The notes below the pieces were generated by a model, which made no database searches, had not been told where the DNA came from, and worked only from the letters and a program-made list of their open reading frames with translations. Below are positions 1 to 11,311 of a stretch of 64,000 nucleotides of DNA, one piece after another; the stretch's first letter is position 1, and the number at the start of each line of letters is the position of its first letter. The position numbers and the translations under genes are program-made. Location of the stretch: NCBI GenBank assembly GCA_028095005.1, contig CM051459.1:319178513-319242512 (forward strand), read 5' to 3'. Origin of the DNA: Rhynchospora pubera. Taxonomy: Eukaryota > Streptophyta > Magnoliopsida > Poales > Cyperaceae.

Positions 1-135
1 AACATTTTACATGATTTCAGAGCTGATTGTAATTTGGTTCATAAGGCACGATTGCAGAAGAAGGTCATAGTTCAACAAGAAAAATTGCACCAACTCATAG
101 CTCAATTGTATAAATTAAATCTCACTGAATCTTAA
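1..135 (+). CDS. C-terminal exon of an unrecognised plus-strand gene (5' part outside window)
   Basis: Frame 1 is open from the first base to a TAA at 133-135 and encodes 44 residues. The segment is hydrophilic and probably helical, rich in K, Q, L and H, with a stretch reading KLHQLIAQLYKLNL near the end. An AT-rich, 3'-UTR-like sequence follows the stop. I do not recognise the family. It could be the last exon of a host gene whose body lies to the left, or a chance open frame at the window edge. The amino-acid composition (few rare residues, heptad-like leucines) favours real coding sequence. Confidence 0.35.
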   Translation, partial: NILHDFRADCNLVHKARLQKKVIVQQEKLHQLIAQLYKLNLTES

Positions 136-2313
136 CTTGTATTTTATACTCTTGTTGAAGTACTGTTAAAAATACCAATTGGAAGTGGTAGCACAAATTG
201 CCATTATCACAAACTATAGCTTAAGAAATAAGTCTTACAACATCAATTACAGTTGGTATATTCAACCGCCTTGCATTTCTCATGATGTCACTGACGCAGT
301 TCTAAAATCAAAGTAAAAAAAAAAGATAATGGAGATCAAATCTCAAACTATAGAAATTACCAGGACACAGTACCAATACATATCTGATTCTATGATTTAC
401 AAACTCTAGTGAACTTTGAGACATTAAGCACAATACTTTAGAACACAAATATTAATGTTTACAACCTAAATGTTTTTTCTCGGTGCTGCTTTCCCTAAGA
501 GTAAACATTTTTGTTTCACCAACCTATAAGAAAACACATAGCAAGAAGAATTGAAAGTACTTACATTTCAGAGGTGAATTCCATTAACTAACCTCATATA
601 AACATTGTAGCTCTATTTGTTTACTGTTAATACAACTAAATTAACAATATTTAAATGCAAAGAAAAAAGAAATTGAGAGAAAGTAAGAGTACCTTGCCAT
701 TTGGTCAAGAGGGGCAGGTTACTGGTAGATGTTTCTATCAGGTGTACTTCTTATATGTTTCTATCCAGTGCAAACACAAATCTGCATGTAAGCTTACAAT
801 TTCCTGGTTAAGCAACCCCAGATTTAGAAGCACAGAAACATCATTTACAGAAAATTAAGGGTACATAAAAATCCTGTAAAAGCTGGGATGACGTGATCTC
901 CTTCCTGCAACAAAGATTTTACTTTTTAGACCCTCTTACATTCTATCTTTTGTGTAGTATATATTAAACTCCAACAAAAAAATGTCCACAAAAATAGAAA
1001 CGAAATAAGCTTGCAAAGATTTTATTGGAAATTTATACACGTTTTCACAAGAGGCAACTTTGCTTGTGGGCAAAAAATCAGAAAACCAAAATTTATCAAA
1101 CATCTTTATGGGTAATATACTGAGAAAAGATTTTAATCAATCAAGATATATAGAGAAATACAGATCAAAGTTGACAGCACAAAGATCCTCCAACAACCTA
1201 TTATTGTTTTTCATGTCTTTCTTTCTTTCTCTTACAGCTTCAAAAGCTGTTCTTCCCGATCCCTAACAAAGAAACTCTCAAGTCAAACATGATACAATTT
1301 ATCTATTAATCAACATCTTGAAAATTCAATCTATAATTAAAAAAATTCGCCAATAAGAAAATCTCAAAAAGAGATCAGAAAAAAATAATAAACTGATAGG
1401 GAGTCAGAACCTATAGAAACATAACAGAAATTAAAGCAAAGAAATTTACCTTATTGTAAAAGAGGATTCAAATATCCGAAATTGGAGCTCAATACTGTGG
1501 GGCAACAAAAAAAAAACATAGATCGAGTAAAGGATTACTGATAACATCAAATTGCATCTCCTATGAGAAATTGTTACTAAAACTATTCAACGAGAAACCT
1601 GTTGCGTTCCATGGTGTTCACTTGATTGCTCTTTTAAAGGAATGGAGCTTGGAGAGGAACCAAGGTGCCAGAGCAGCCGTAATTGGGGGAAGGAGTACCT
1701 TGCCAAGATTGATCACAAAATAGATGCAAATCATGTTACGGGCAGTGGCAAGGGGTGCGAGGTTGTGGATGCAAATAAATTGGAACCTATTTGTACCAGC
1801 AATAAGAAATGCAGAATAAAACACGTGAGGAAACAATAGCAATGAGTGGTTTTGATTTCATGAGTCGAACTTTCAATAGAAGCAAAAGAAAATATGAGAC
1901 AAATCTCATTTGCGGTCCCTCTCAAATTAGCACTTTATTTTTTCCGATTTCTTTGATTAAATTAAAAAATTACAAATAAAATCAGATATAACAATTGAGA
2001 TTTAGTTGATTCTACAAGTCAGGTTTACCAAAAAGTGTAAAAGTGTAGCACTGGAATAGGCGTACCATAATTGGTGGTCCAGAAAGAAAGCGGATTTGTG
2101 GGTATTGGATTATCATTGCTGACACATCAGACATGAAACAAGTGGAAAGAAGAAAGACACATATCAATCAATCAATCAATAAATCCAAAAAAATTATTCG
2201 CAAATAGTAACTCTCTTTTGTTGCAATTCAAAAGATCTAAGTAACCACCTTGACTTGATTCAAGAGCTAAAACCTAGATCAATTGAATCAAAGAGAAAAA
2301 AAAACGATTTTAC
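136..2313. other. No confident gene; possible UTR/intron of the minus-strand gene starting at 2328
   Basis: This is AT-rich sequence with several good-looking minus-strand splice donors. Examples are a GTAAGTAC near 560-568 and GTACTC after GGCAAG near 688 and 1697. I could not chain exons into one reading frame. A minus-strand fragment near 868-896 reads EGDHVIPAFTG after an acceptor-like TTGTTGCAG. It resembles alcohol dehydrogenases, but the frame stops soon after. Confidence 0.3.
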
Positions 2314-2328
2314 CTTGTAGGGATCCAT
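2314..2328 (-). CDS. Candidate first coding exon (MDPYK) of a minus-strand gene
   Basis: On the minus strand, a pyrimidine- and GC-rich stretch (about 2640 down to 2329) looks like a 5' UTR. It leads to ATG in the context GCCATGG. The open frame is five codons, M-D-P-Y-K, followed by a GTAAAA donor. Plant catalases begin with MDPYK, and an intron at this point would fit my recollection of their gene structure. However, no catalase exon is visible between here and the left edge. It may therefore be a truncated promoter-exon 1 fragment, an unrelated gene, or a gene with a very long first intron. Confidence 0.3.
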
Positions 2329-2714
2329 GGCTTCTTTCTCTGCCCCTCTGTCTCTTTTCTTCTTCTTCTAGCCTCTGCATATTTGTCTACTATATCAATC
2401 GGAGGGGGCGAACGACACGGGAGAACGCACATGGAGGAGGGGCTGGCGAATGAAGAGGAGGAGACGAGCGTCGGGAGGAGAAGAGTCCGAGACTTGGGAT
2501 GGGGGGGAATTGGCAGAGGAGGCAGAGAGGCAAGAGTGAGTAGGTTTGATCGAGAGTGAGCGCGGACGAAAGAGAAGGTTCAGCGATGATTCTGGAGGCG
2601 GCGACGGCAAAAAAAATTAGGGTTCAGCGACAGAAGGAAATAGGGGTAACGCAAAAGCAGAAAGAATTAATCCTTTTCTTTAGGGGGGAAGCGAAAAAGA
2701 AAAATGATTTAGTG

Positions 2715-2800
2715 CAGAAACGGAGACTCGAACAGTCGAACTCAGTATGTTAGCTACGCAAAAATTAGCACTACCAGTCTAGCGCTCTGACTTATTTGTG
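2715..2800 (-). repeat. tRNA/SINE-like fragment
   Basis: On the minus strand a box-B-like GTTCGAGTCTCCG (2721-2733) follows an upstream AGCGCTAGACTGGTAGTGC segment. The spacing is roughly right for a degenerate tRNA-derived SINE head. A clean cloverleaf does not form, so it is not called as a tRNA. Confidence 0.25.
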
Positions 2801-3183
2801 TGTAGGGTCGACTTTTTTATAGAAAAAACAATCCAAACCGTACACCATATTGATCAATGGTTTATAACGATGCTAACAAAATTGTTTGGACCCCTTTGTG
2901 TGAAAAATGCTGACCTTGCTAAGGGTGCTTTATAAGTAGTAGAGATTACATATCATGACATTGAATGAACCTTAATTATTTGTCTGCCTGATCAGCACGT
3001 ATATATATCTGTAGAGAAAGATTATTTAGACTCCTAGAACAATTATATTCCCTACAATTTTTGCCTTTTTGGTAAGAACATAAGTAGGAATGAAGATAGA
3101 CTCTGGAACCAATATGCAATTTCAACGTACTACAATTGCCCATTTTACAATATTCTACTTATTCAGTTAATTATAAACTGCAA

Positions 3184-3652
3184 TCAGGGTGGGTATTTTT
3201 TGCCTTTGGGGCTGGGGGTCGGGTAGCGTGGACTGGTAGGATATGGTGTAGGATATTCATTGCCCGCCAGCATGCGTCTCAGAAATGAGGCCATCTTTTG
3301 CTTGACCTCGCCATACATGGTAGTGCTCATCCCATCAGAAACATCTTTGGCTGACAAATCATAAACATAACAATATGAATACCAAAATAGTCATATTTCT
3401 CGATATAGTTATATAAAATTGTGAAAAACAGAGTTATGAACGAACTTTTTTATTATTGAATTATTCTATAATCATAGTGCGAGAAAAGTACCTAAGCACT
3501 AAATTAGAACAAAAATAAAGTATGAGGTACTCACTTGGTGGCAGAGTCTTTGAAAGAGTTCTAGCAGCTGAGGATGAAGGCAAAAAGGAGCAAGATAGGA
3601 TAGTTATAAGTAACAAGACAACCAGGAGTTGTTTGAAGCACTTTTGTACCAT
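3184..3652 (-). CDS. Two-exon small secreted peptide precursor, 94 aa, proline/tyrosine-rich C-terminus
   Basis: Exon 1 is 3652-3535 and exon 2 is 3350-3184 (minus). The 184-nt intron has a GTGAGT donor and a TTTGTCAG acceptor, and the join is in frame (118 nt + 167 nt = 94 codons plus TGA). Residues 1-30 form a textbook signal peptide: basic start MVQKCFK, hydrophobic core LLVVLLLITILSC, then PSSSAA. The mature part is short and basic, and ends with repeated YPTP/YPTSP units and a lysine-rich tail (SPKGKKYPP). This suggests an apoplastic signalling or wall-associated peptide, but I match it to no named family. An upstream ATG at 3688 would add 12 residues. It lies only about 14 nt from the TATA box, so 3652 is preferred. 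The family assignment is open; that this is a real gene is fairly likely. Confidence 0.62.
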
Positions 3653-3701
3653 TTTGCTAGTTGTCAGTTGTTCTACAGTGGTTTTCAAGACGGGGGGTGC
3701 C

Positions 3702-3711
3702 TTATTTATAG
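3702..3711 (-). promoter_or_regulatory. TATA box of the secreted-peptide gene
   Basis: The minus strand reads CTATAAATAAGG about 50 nt upstream of the ATG at 3652. A transcription start about 30 nt downstream would fall near 3675, giving a 5' UTR of roughly 20-25 nt and excluding the ATG at 3688. Confidence 0.5.
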
Positions 3712-3798
3712 GAGAAGTGGTACCTGTTATCTATGAATCAGAAGTATTTTTACTTTCCAATAAGAAGCACTTACACAAGATGATAAGTAAAATATTTT

Positions 3799-4512
3799 GA
3801 GAAATGCTAGTGTCTAATATATAGGGCGGATCGACTCTGTCCAATACGATCGTTTTTACATTTTTAAATTTCAAATAGCCGATCCGAACCGTTCAATATG
3901 TTTTCCATATTGAAAAATTACAATAAACTAATTTTTACATTTTTTAAATTTTTTTTACTATTATTTTGGTATTTTAGAAAATCGTTGTTTTTGGACGATC
4001 CATAATGTTTATATCATGAATTTTAAAAAAAATACCAAAAAGATGGTAAAAAATTTTGAAAAAATGTAAAAATTGGTTTCTTGTAAGTTTTCAATATTGA
4101 AAACAGGAATTATAAATGCCATCGGCAAATATACCATCCCAGCCATCGCTAAATACAAAGTGAACGTATACAACAAATAAGGTGAATATATAGACAATCT
4201 AAGTGAACATTTACAAACAAATAAGTGTTGTCATCACTTGTTCACAAGTTTATATGCATATTTAACTTATTTTCATTGAACTTATTTGTCTGTATGTGTT
4301 CACTTAGATCGTCTATATGTTCACTTTGTTTTCCATATATGTTCACTTTATATTTAGCGATGGCAGAGATGGCAAAACTGCAGATGGCAGTAATCAATTT
4401 CCTATTTAAAATATATTGAACGGTTCGGATCGGTCATTTGAAATTTAGAAACGTGAAAACGATCGTATTGGACGGACCCAACCGTCCTATATATAGGACA
4501 CTAGCATTTCTC
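3799..4512. mobile_element. Mutator-like non-autonomous element, ~100-bp TIRs
   Basis: The left end (GAGAAATGCTAGTGTC...) and the reverse complement of the right end match over about 100 bp, including the ATACGATCG and CCGATCCGAACCGTTCAATAT stretches. The flanking 9-mers aaatatttt (3790-3798) and aagtatttt (4513-4521) fit a 9-bp target duplication with one mismatch. There is no transposase. A second, smaller Mutator-like element is nested inside at 4104-4402. Confidence 0.8.
4104..4402 (+). mobile_element. Small Mutator-like MITE, copy 1 (nested)
   Basis: This is a 299-bp element with ends CAGGAATTATAA... and ...CAATTTCC. Its palindromic interior carries repeated 'AAGTGAACATAT' and 'GTTCACTTAGAT' units. 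Flanking 9-mers are tattgaaaa and tatttaaaa (one mismatch). The same element occurs at 20259-20527 and, inverted, at 58795-59083. It interrupts the element at 3799-4512. Confidence 0.78.
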
Positions 4513-4521
4513 AAGTATTTT

Positions 4522-6356
4522 TATTTACTGAAAGAATGATACATATTTATAAAATTTACGGTACATAATACAATATGAACACATACAACTAGTAAAAAAA
4601 TATTTATATATATCTCTTCAGCAGATTTGTACTTCGGTCTTTTAATGTAAACACCTTTAAATAGTAAAATATATATCCACTTTGAAGATGTAGTACAAAG
4701 AAAATACATATAAACAATACAAGATCAGTTATTTTTTTTAAAGTAATGCCAGAATCAAATATAATATAATCTTTATATTAAAATCTCTTTGAAAATCAAA
4801 TTTTGTATTTTTTTCAAATTTTTTAACTAATTTTTTTTTCAAAATTGGAGAATTAATCATAACTTTTAGATTGAACATATTCTAAAATTTCAAAAAAAAT
4901 TGAAAAAAATATAAAATTTGATTTTCATGGAGATTTACTATGTAGAACAATTTAAGCAGTTTCGATCGGTCATTCTAATTTTAAAAATTAAAATTTCATC
5001 ATGATAGATGAGGGCATGTGTCCAACATGTTGGACTCTAGCCACTCATTTTTTTGCCTTTTTTATTCCATAATTGTTGTATTGTTGTAATATAAGCCATA
5101 ATTGGAAAGAAGTATAAACATAGAAGCTCACATGAATTATGAGGATGTTTTTTCCCCTTTTTAGTCATTAATTATGAGGAATTTGAGGTCTGCAATATGT
5201 CATGCCATGTGTATATAGTGTCACTTTTTTTTTATTAAAAACTCTGTGCTGGTCATATAATCTAATTTTTCCTTTATAAAAAGGAATATTTTTGCGTCAT
5301 CGCCACAGTATGGCCTTTCCCGTGTGATGATGTCAATGCACTTTGCATCTCACCATTATTACCATTATGAAAGATATATTTAATTTTTGTACTACAATTA
5401 AATTTCACAATAGTAAATTATTATTTCAAAAATTCCACGAAAATATGCTTCCCGATATATAAGAAAATCTGCAATCCGTATTGTGGGTAAATTACACCGT
5501 AGTCCGTAGAAGTGAGGCAAATTACTCGTAACTCATGAGCTCAATCGAACTCGATTTAGAAAAAGCTCAGTTATAACTCGAACTAACGAAACTCAAGTTA
5601 GTAAAACTCGAACTAATAACTCAATTGACTGACAAGTCAAGTTTGAGCTGTCCTCAACTTAACTCACATTATAACCGGAGTATATTCAACTAGCTATAAT
5701 ATTGCTGGACCAAAGTTCATCTTTTGATTTTATTTTATTTTTTTTTTAGCAAGACAGTATCAACCTTTTGAAATTTCACCTACCTCTAAAAATATAAAAA
5801 AAAAATATTAATCTAGAAAACAATTCAGCAAAGTGTTACAAATCTAAAATATAAAATTATTAAAATATCATAATCTTTTCTTTTACAATCAAATGAAAGA
5901 GTGCAAATCTAATTGTACATATGTTATAATAATAAATGATAGGAACAAAATTAAAATAAAATTTGTTAATTGGATGTGTATTTTAAATTTGTGGCGACCC
6001 CTGTATGATTTTTACAACTAATCATAGTCATATTGGACTATATAAAGCAAGGCACATAATAAAATAATTTGGGTCCCAAAACATAAAAATAGCATAGATG
6101 AAGTAAACTAAAGATTTAAAAAAATTATAAAAAATATCTAATTGGATTTCTTGTATTTTTTTTGGAACCTTAACAAAAATTGATGCAATTAGTAATTTGG
6201 AGAAGGCTAGTAAACAATTAAACAAAAGAACTAAAATTTTAAAAAATTATTGATATATGTAATAAAAGAAATAGAAGACCGATCTATAAAAATAGTAAAT
6301 AAACAAATTTGGAGGGCCTATATGAAAAGTGCCATTCCTTCCCGAAGATGCGTTCT
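4522..6356. other. AT-rich intergenic DNA
   Basis: No gene is visible. Two things stand out: the inverted repeat listed separately at 4781-4938, and a decayed stretch at 5520-5660 rich in aactcgaa/actcaagtt words that resembles the sequence at 18400-18950. Confidence 0.5.
4781..4938. repeat. Inverted repeat (MITE-like hairpin)
   Basis: The left arm, about 4781-4824 (aaatctctttgaaaatcaaa...), pairs with the right arm, about 4890-4937 (...ttgattttcatggagattt). The arms are AT-rich and imperfect. No target duplication could be assigned, so the element class is unknown. Confidence 0.5.
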
Positions 6357-6365
6357 TTTTTTCTC

Positions 6366-7726
6366 CCGAAATTATTTTATATAGAATTTTTGACACAAAA
6401 AATTTTAATAGAAAGAATTATTTATTTTTTTTTAATAAGAAGAAAGTTCGAACGCGTTTTATAAAAGCGTACAGTCTCTCTCCTTCGTACGCGTTTATAA
6501 AACGCGCTCGAAGGCTTCGAGCGCGTTTTATAAACCCGTAAGAGGAGAGAGCTTCAGATACGCCTGAAAGGCTGGTCAGACTTTCGTACGCGTTTATAAA
6601 ACGCGTTCGGAACCTTCGAGCGCGTTTTATAAACGGGTAGGAAGGCGTAAATTTTTCGAAATTGAGTTATTACCATTTTTTTCAAAATTAATAGAAAAAT
6701 TAATGTGAAAATTTAAGTTAAATTTATTTTTAAATTTAATCTTATTTAAAAATGACATTAGAATATTAATTTTGGCATTAATATCATTTTGTTTGAATAA
6801 CTATCAAGAAAGTCACTTAATTTACTGCATTTCTCTTTTTAATGATTAATTTATGATTTTAAAAACTTTTTTAGTAGTTTAGAGTGGTTTTTAGGTTTAC
6901 AAACTTTCAAAGTAAATTTTGGAGGTCTAGAGAGCGTTTTTTGGCTCCGAAAATGGTCGTTACGGGGTTTCACCCCGGTAACATGTGTAGATCTCGTCGC
7001 GAGCTTTCCGGATTGTCCTCGATCACCCCAAACGGACATTCCTATCAAAAGTTAAGCCTGTTTAAAGTTTTAATGTTCAAAATTGTTTTAAAAATTTATA
7101 TTTTAATTATTTCCATATTATATATTATTTGATTATATATATGGCTAACATAAAATAAAAAAAAAAGAGAAGAGACTACAATTCAAAAGATAAGTATGTA
7201 AAATTACAGGGTCGTCGGTGAATAATTATTCAAACAAAATGATATTATACACATGTTCAAAAAAAAAATATGTGCAATTAAATGCATCTTTATTTGGAAA
7301 TAAAATTTTGATACATCTATTTAATACATCTTAAATTGGAAATAAAATTTTGAGAATTTTGTAAATATGAAACATGCAGGGACCTTATTGAAAAATATTA
7401 TTTTTAATAAGTTAAATGTTGCGGTTTGATGGAAAATATGAAAAACTAATAACACGTTTATAAAACGCGCTCGAAGGCTCCGAACGCGTTTTATAAACGC
7501 GTACGAAGGTCTGACCAGCCTCTTCAAGCGTAACTGAAGCTCTCTCCTCTTACGCGTTTATAAAACGCGCTCGAAGCCTTCGAGCGCGTTTTATAAACGG
7601 GTACGAAGGAGAGAGACTGTACGCTTTTATAAAACGCGTTCGAACTTTCTTCTTATTAAAAAAAAAATAAATAATTCTTTCTATTAAAATTTTTTGTGTC
7701 AAAAATTCTATATAAAATAATTTCGG
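6366..7726. mobile_element. Mutator-like element with ~275-bp hairpin-bearing terminal inverted repeats
   Basis: The ends CCGAAATTATTTTATATAG and its reverse complement are flanked by the exact 9-bp direct repeat ttttttctc (6357-6365 and 7727-7735). The terminal inverted repeats span about 6366-6640 and 7453-7726 and differ at only about ten positions, so the insertion is recent. Each arm contains two self-complementary blocks built from CGCGTTTATAAAACGCG and CTCGAAGGCTTCGAG. The interior encodes no recognisable transposase. It includes a GC-richer 130-bp patch (about 6900-7040) unlike its surroundings, perhaps captured DNA. Confidence 0.88.
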
Positions 7727-7735
7727 TTTTTTCTC

Positions 7736-9041
7736 ATTTTGTTTGATCATTCATTGGTCCTTTTTGTCATATTTATTCGATTTTATGTATATTTTCATAC
7801 ACATTATTTGGTGTCGCATAATAAAAACTATAGAAGCATGCGGCATGTTACATAAAAATGACATGGAAAGCGCCACAAAAGATCTGGAAGAATGCACATG
7901 AGTTTGGCCTTTTCTCACTAATTTATTCTGTAGACAATTTTGTATAGTTTTTTATATTCCTTGGTAAAATAGACATCATAATAGACCTTTTATATAAAAT
8001 AACATGAAAGAGCCATAATAGATCCGAAAAAGTTGCACATATATATGCTTTTGTCCACTTTCTTATCAATAGATAATTCTGTATAGCTTTCCATGTTGCC
8101 TAGAAAAAATCGTATCTTAAATAAATTTGTTACAAATAAGAGTACACAAAACTGCCGCAAAAAATCCAACAAAAATCCTGAGGGGTACTGTGGAAAACCC
8201 CTGGAATTATATAGTTATATGATTGGTTGATAAACTCAATACTCCACAGTAATCACAAAAAAAATAAATAAATAAAATACTCCAACAGCCCATCACACAT
8301 ATTGCAAATCATCATATTTATTTATTCCTATCCACTAACAAAGTGCAATCAAAGAATTGTTCCATAATATTGTTTTTGAATATTCTTTGATTCGTTAATA
8401 TTGTTTTTTAGTAATTAAAACTCAATTATTGAAATTTCAGATGACAAATTTGAAACGTTAAATTTGATCTCTATAATGAAGTTATCTTGACAACTAAATT
8501 TTATAATTTTAAAAAATTTTAGCTATATTTTCGTATTTTATAAAATTGGATGGTACATAACTATTTAGATTGAGGATTTTCTAAAATAAAAAATAAAATA
8601 AAATTTGAAAAGATATAAAACTTGCATGTTCTTTATTGAGATTTCATCGTGACGAATAAATTGTGTGGTTTGAATTGACAATTGTAACTTTAAAAGTTGA
8701 GATTTGATCGCTTTTGACGGGTTCAAGTGTTAATGTGTTGGACTTTATTATTATTTTTTTTTATATATCAAATTTTTATACACTTGATATCCGCTAGAAA
8801 GCATATATTAGACACTAATGGACGACATTACTTGCTCTCGTTATTGACGAGTATCTCAAAGAATTGCTCCTTTGCTTATTAATATATCTTTTTTTAATAG
8901 TTGTCAGCGTATGATCTACTCCCACATTCCAAGTTTTACTTTATGACAATCAAAGCACAATTTTAAAAAATGATTGGTGGGAATTCAGATAGAATTATTT
9001 ATTTTTGAAAAAAATATTAGAGAACCAAATTCTTAAAATAA
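7736..9041. other. AT-rich intergenic DNA, nothing recognised
   Basis: No coding potential is visible. The only resemblance noted is a loose one between about 8450-8760 and the region around 4760-5040, possibly the same decayed element family. Confidence 0.4.
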
Positions 9042-9195
9042 AACTCATGTTAAATGATTGATGTGAATTCATTCTTCTAAAAAATACTATTCTCAAAAAT
9101 CTATAATGTTTGTATGCAACTCATGTTAAATGATTGATGGGAATTCATTCTTCTAAAAAACACTATTCTCAAAAATCTATAATGTTTGTATGCAA
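9042..9195. repeat. Tandem duplication, 76-bp unit x2
   Basis: The unit starting aactcatgttaaatgattg at 9042 is repeated at 9118 with only two or three substitutions (for example gatgtgaattc versus gatgggaattc). It is a recent local duplication. Confidence 0.85.
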
Positions 9196-9309
9196 TTTCA
9201 CTTCTACTTATAAAATAGCAATTTAAGGGTCACCTCCTAGCAAAAAAGTATCTAATTTTTTATATATAGTTTTGATCATTGATTTTTAAATCGAGACAGA
9301 TAAAAATCA

Positions 9310-10215
9310 TCTCTGAAATTTATCATCCTCATCATCCTCTAGTCACACGTTTTTTTCCTATTTTTTGAATTCCAACATAACTTCATATTTCCCTTTGTAT
9401 TTCTACAATCTCATCTCCATCATCCAGTCAGTGTACCCATCCCCATTTCCTTCCTCCTTTTCATTACTTGTCTCACTCCACTCTTGCCGCCTTCTACTCT
9501 ATTACCATTCCTTCATTTTCGTAACATTTTTCTAAAATAAAACCAAAACAATTAGCAAATAGAACTAACAAAATTCTATTAAAAAAACTTTGACAATTAT
9601 GTTACATAACTAGGACAATTATTTTTTTTTCCTCAAACAATTAATTTTTTTTTCTCGAACACAAATTTTTTTCCAAAAAAAAAATAAAGACAATTAGCAA
9701 ACAAAACTAGGACATTCTCTTGAAAAACTAGGACAATTATGTTACATAACTTGGACAATTAGTTTTATTTTCTAGGATAATCAATATTTTTTTGGTGGAC
9801 TGAACATTTTTTTCAAAACAAAACAAAGAAAAATAGCAAACAAAACTTGGACAATTCAGTTAAAAAACTAGGATAATTAGTTTTTTTTACAATTAATATT
9901 TTTTCCTAGATGAACAAGTTTTCCATAAGAAAATTAAGACAATTAGATTATATAACTAGTACAGTTATGCTACATAATTAGGACAATTAGCTTTTTTCAT
10001 ATTAAATTGTTCTTGAAAATGGAGAATTCAAAACTAATTGTCCTAGTTCTGGAGAGGAAGGAACACATAGGGAGGGAATGAGGGGAGTACGCTTTGGGTG
10101 AGCGATAAAAATAGTAAGTTAGTTAATGATGGGAAAAACACGTCATTGAGGAGGATGATGGATAATTAATGTAAACGTTAGATGGGGATGATAGATGATG
10201 GATGATGAAATTTAT
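9310..10215. repeat. Decayed element: CATCATCC arms around 'aggacaatta' repeats
   Basis: The left part (9317-9345) is rich in tcatcctcatcatcc and the right part (10138-10210) in ggatgatggatgatg, so the two are imperfect inverted arms. Between them (about 9540-10010) the word aggacaatta/aagacaattag recurs about a dozen times with poly-T spacers. No clean ends or target duplication were found. A decayed, repeat-filled DNA transposon is likely. Confidence 0.4.
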
Positions 10216-10459
10216 GGAACGATAACAAGCAATTTCGTTTTTAAATTGATTCAAACAGTAGCGCAACCATGCAGATGATAATCACTAAATTAAAAGTTAC
10301 TTCATTATAAATTTTCCATTTAAAATAGAAAGACACCTGCAATCTGGTGGCAAAATATATTGAAGATGAAAAATAAGAGCTACACATAGATGGAATTTTG
10401 TTTATATTCATTTTCAAATGGTTATTTTTTTTCATGTCCCACTACAACAAAAAAGATTA

Positions 10460-10790
10460 TTAGTACCGGCTCATTAGTACCGGTTTTTAAGAAAACCGGT
10501 ACTAATAATAAATCATAGCATTTTCGTAATTTCAGATATATTATTTAGTACCGGTTTTTTTTTAAAAAATCGGTACTAAAATCGTTTGAAAAAAAAACGT
10601 TTTTAATTTAGTACCGGTTTTTTATAAAAAACCGGTACTAAAGGTTTGAATGAATAAAAATAACAGTTTAAAATTAGTACCGGTTTTTTATAAAAAACCG
10701 GTACTAAAAATCAATTAATTAGTACCGGTTTTTTAAAGAATAAAAAAACCGTTAAATTTATAAAAAACCGGTACTAAAAATAGGCAGATA
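10460..10790. repeat. CACTA left subterminal palindrome array
   Basis: There are about six copies of TTAGTACCGGTTTT...AAAACCGGTACTAA, each a hairpin of about 30-34 bp, spaced 30-60 bp apart. In En/Spm elements such subterminal repeats bind the element's own DNA-binding protein. The matching array is at 15588-16185. Confidence 0.85.
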
Positions 10791-11311
10791 TTTTTTATTC
10801 GAACTATATTGTCTTCCTGCACTATTCCTTTGCCTCTCAAGGTCATATACTGTTCATGACTAATTATCCTCTCTCTATAAAACCGAAAATTTTGTTACTC
10901 TCAAAAACCATATAAATAAAATAGCAAAAAATTTACAAAAAATCAGAAAAATTGAAAAATCATTGGAGGAAGCAAAGGAGATCAAAGGAGAGCTAAAAAA
11001 ATTCGCATTTGAGGTTTTCTTATTGAAGAGGCCGATCGATCAAGAGAAGGGCAATTACGGTAATTTTTATTTTAACCCTCAATAAATTCCCACGAATACG
11101 TACGCACGAGCAATTGTGTGTTTACGTATTCAGGGAACGTAAGGAGAAATGCCGCCGAATTTTTCTCAGATAACACATTGTATCTAACGTATGCTCGCTA
11201 ATGAGACAAGAGTATCCAAAGAGCGGGCTAGGATGGTAACCGGCCCAAAAACCTGATATGTTGCATTGAATCTATAAACCCTAAATCCTGATTTTTTGGA
11301 TATATGTACAG

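Noticed and set aside
868..896. Alcohol-dehydrogenase-like exon (EGDHVIPAFTG, minus)
   Set aside because: Only eleven residues match, the frame stops soon after, and no neighbouring exon continues the family.
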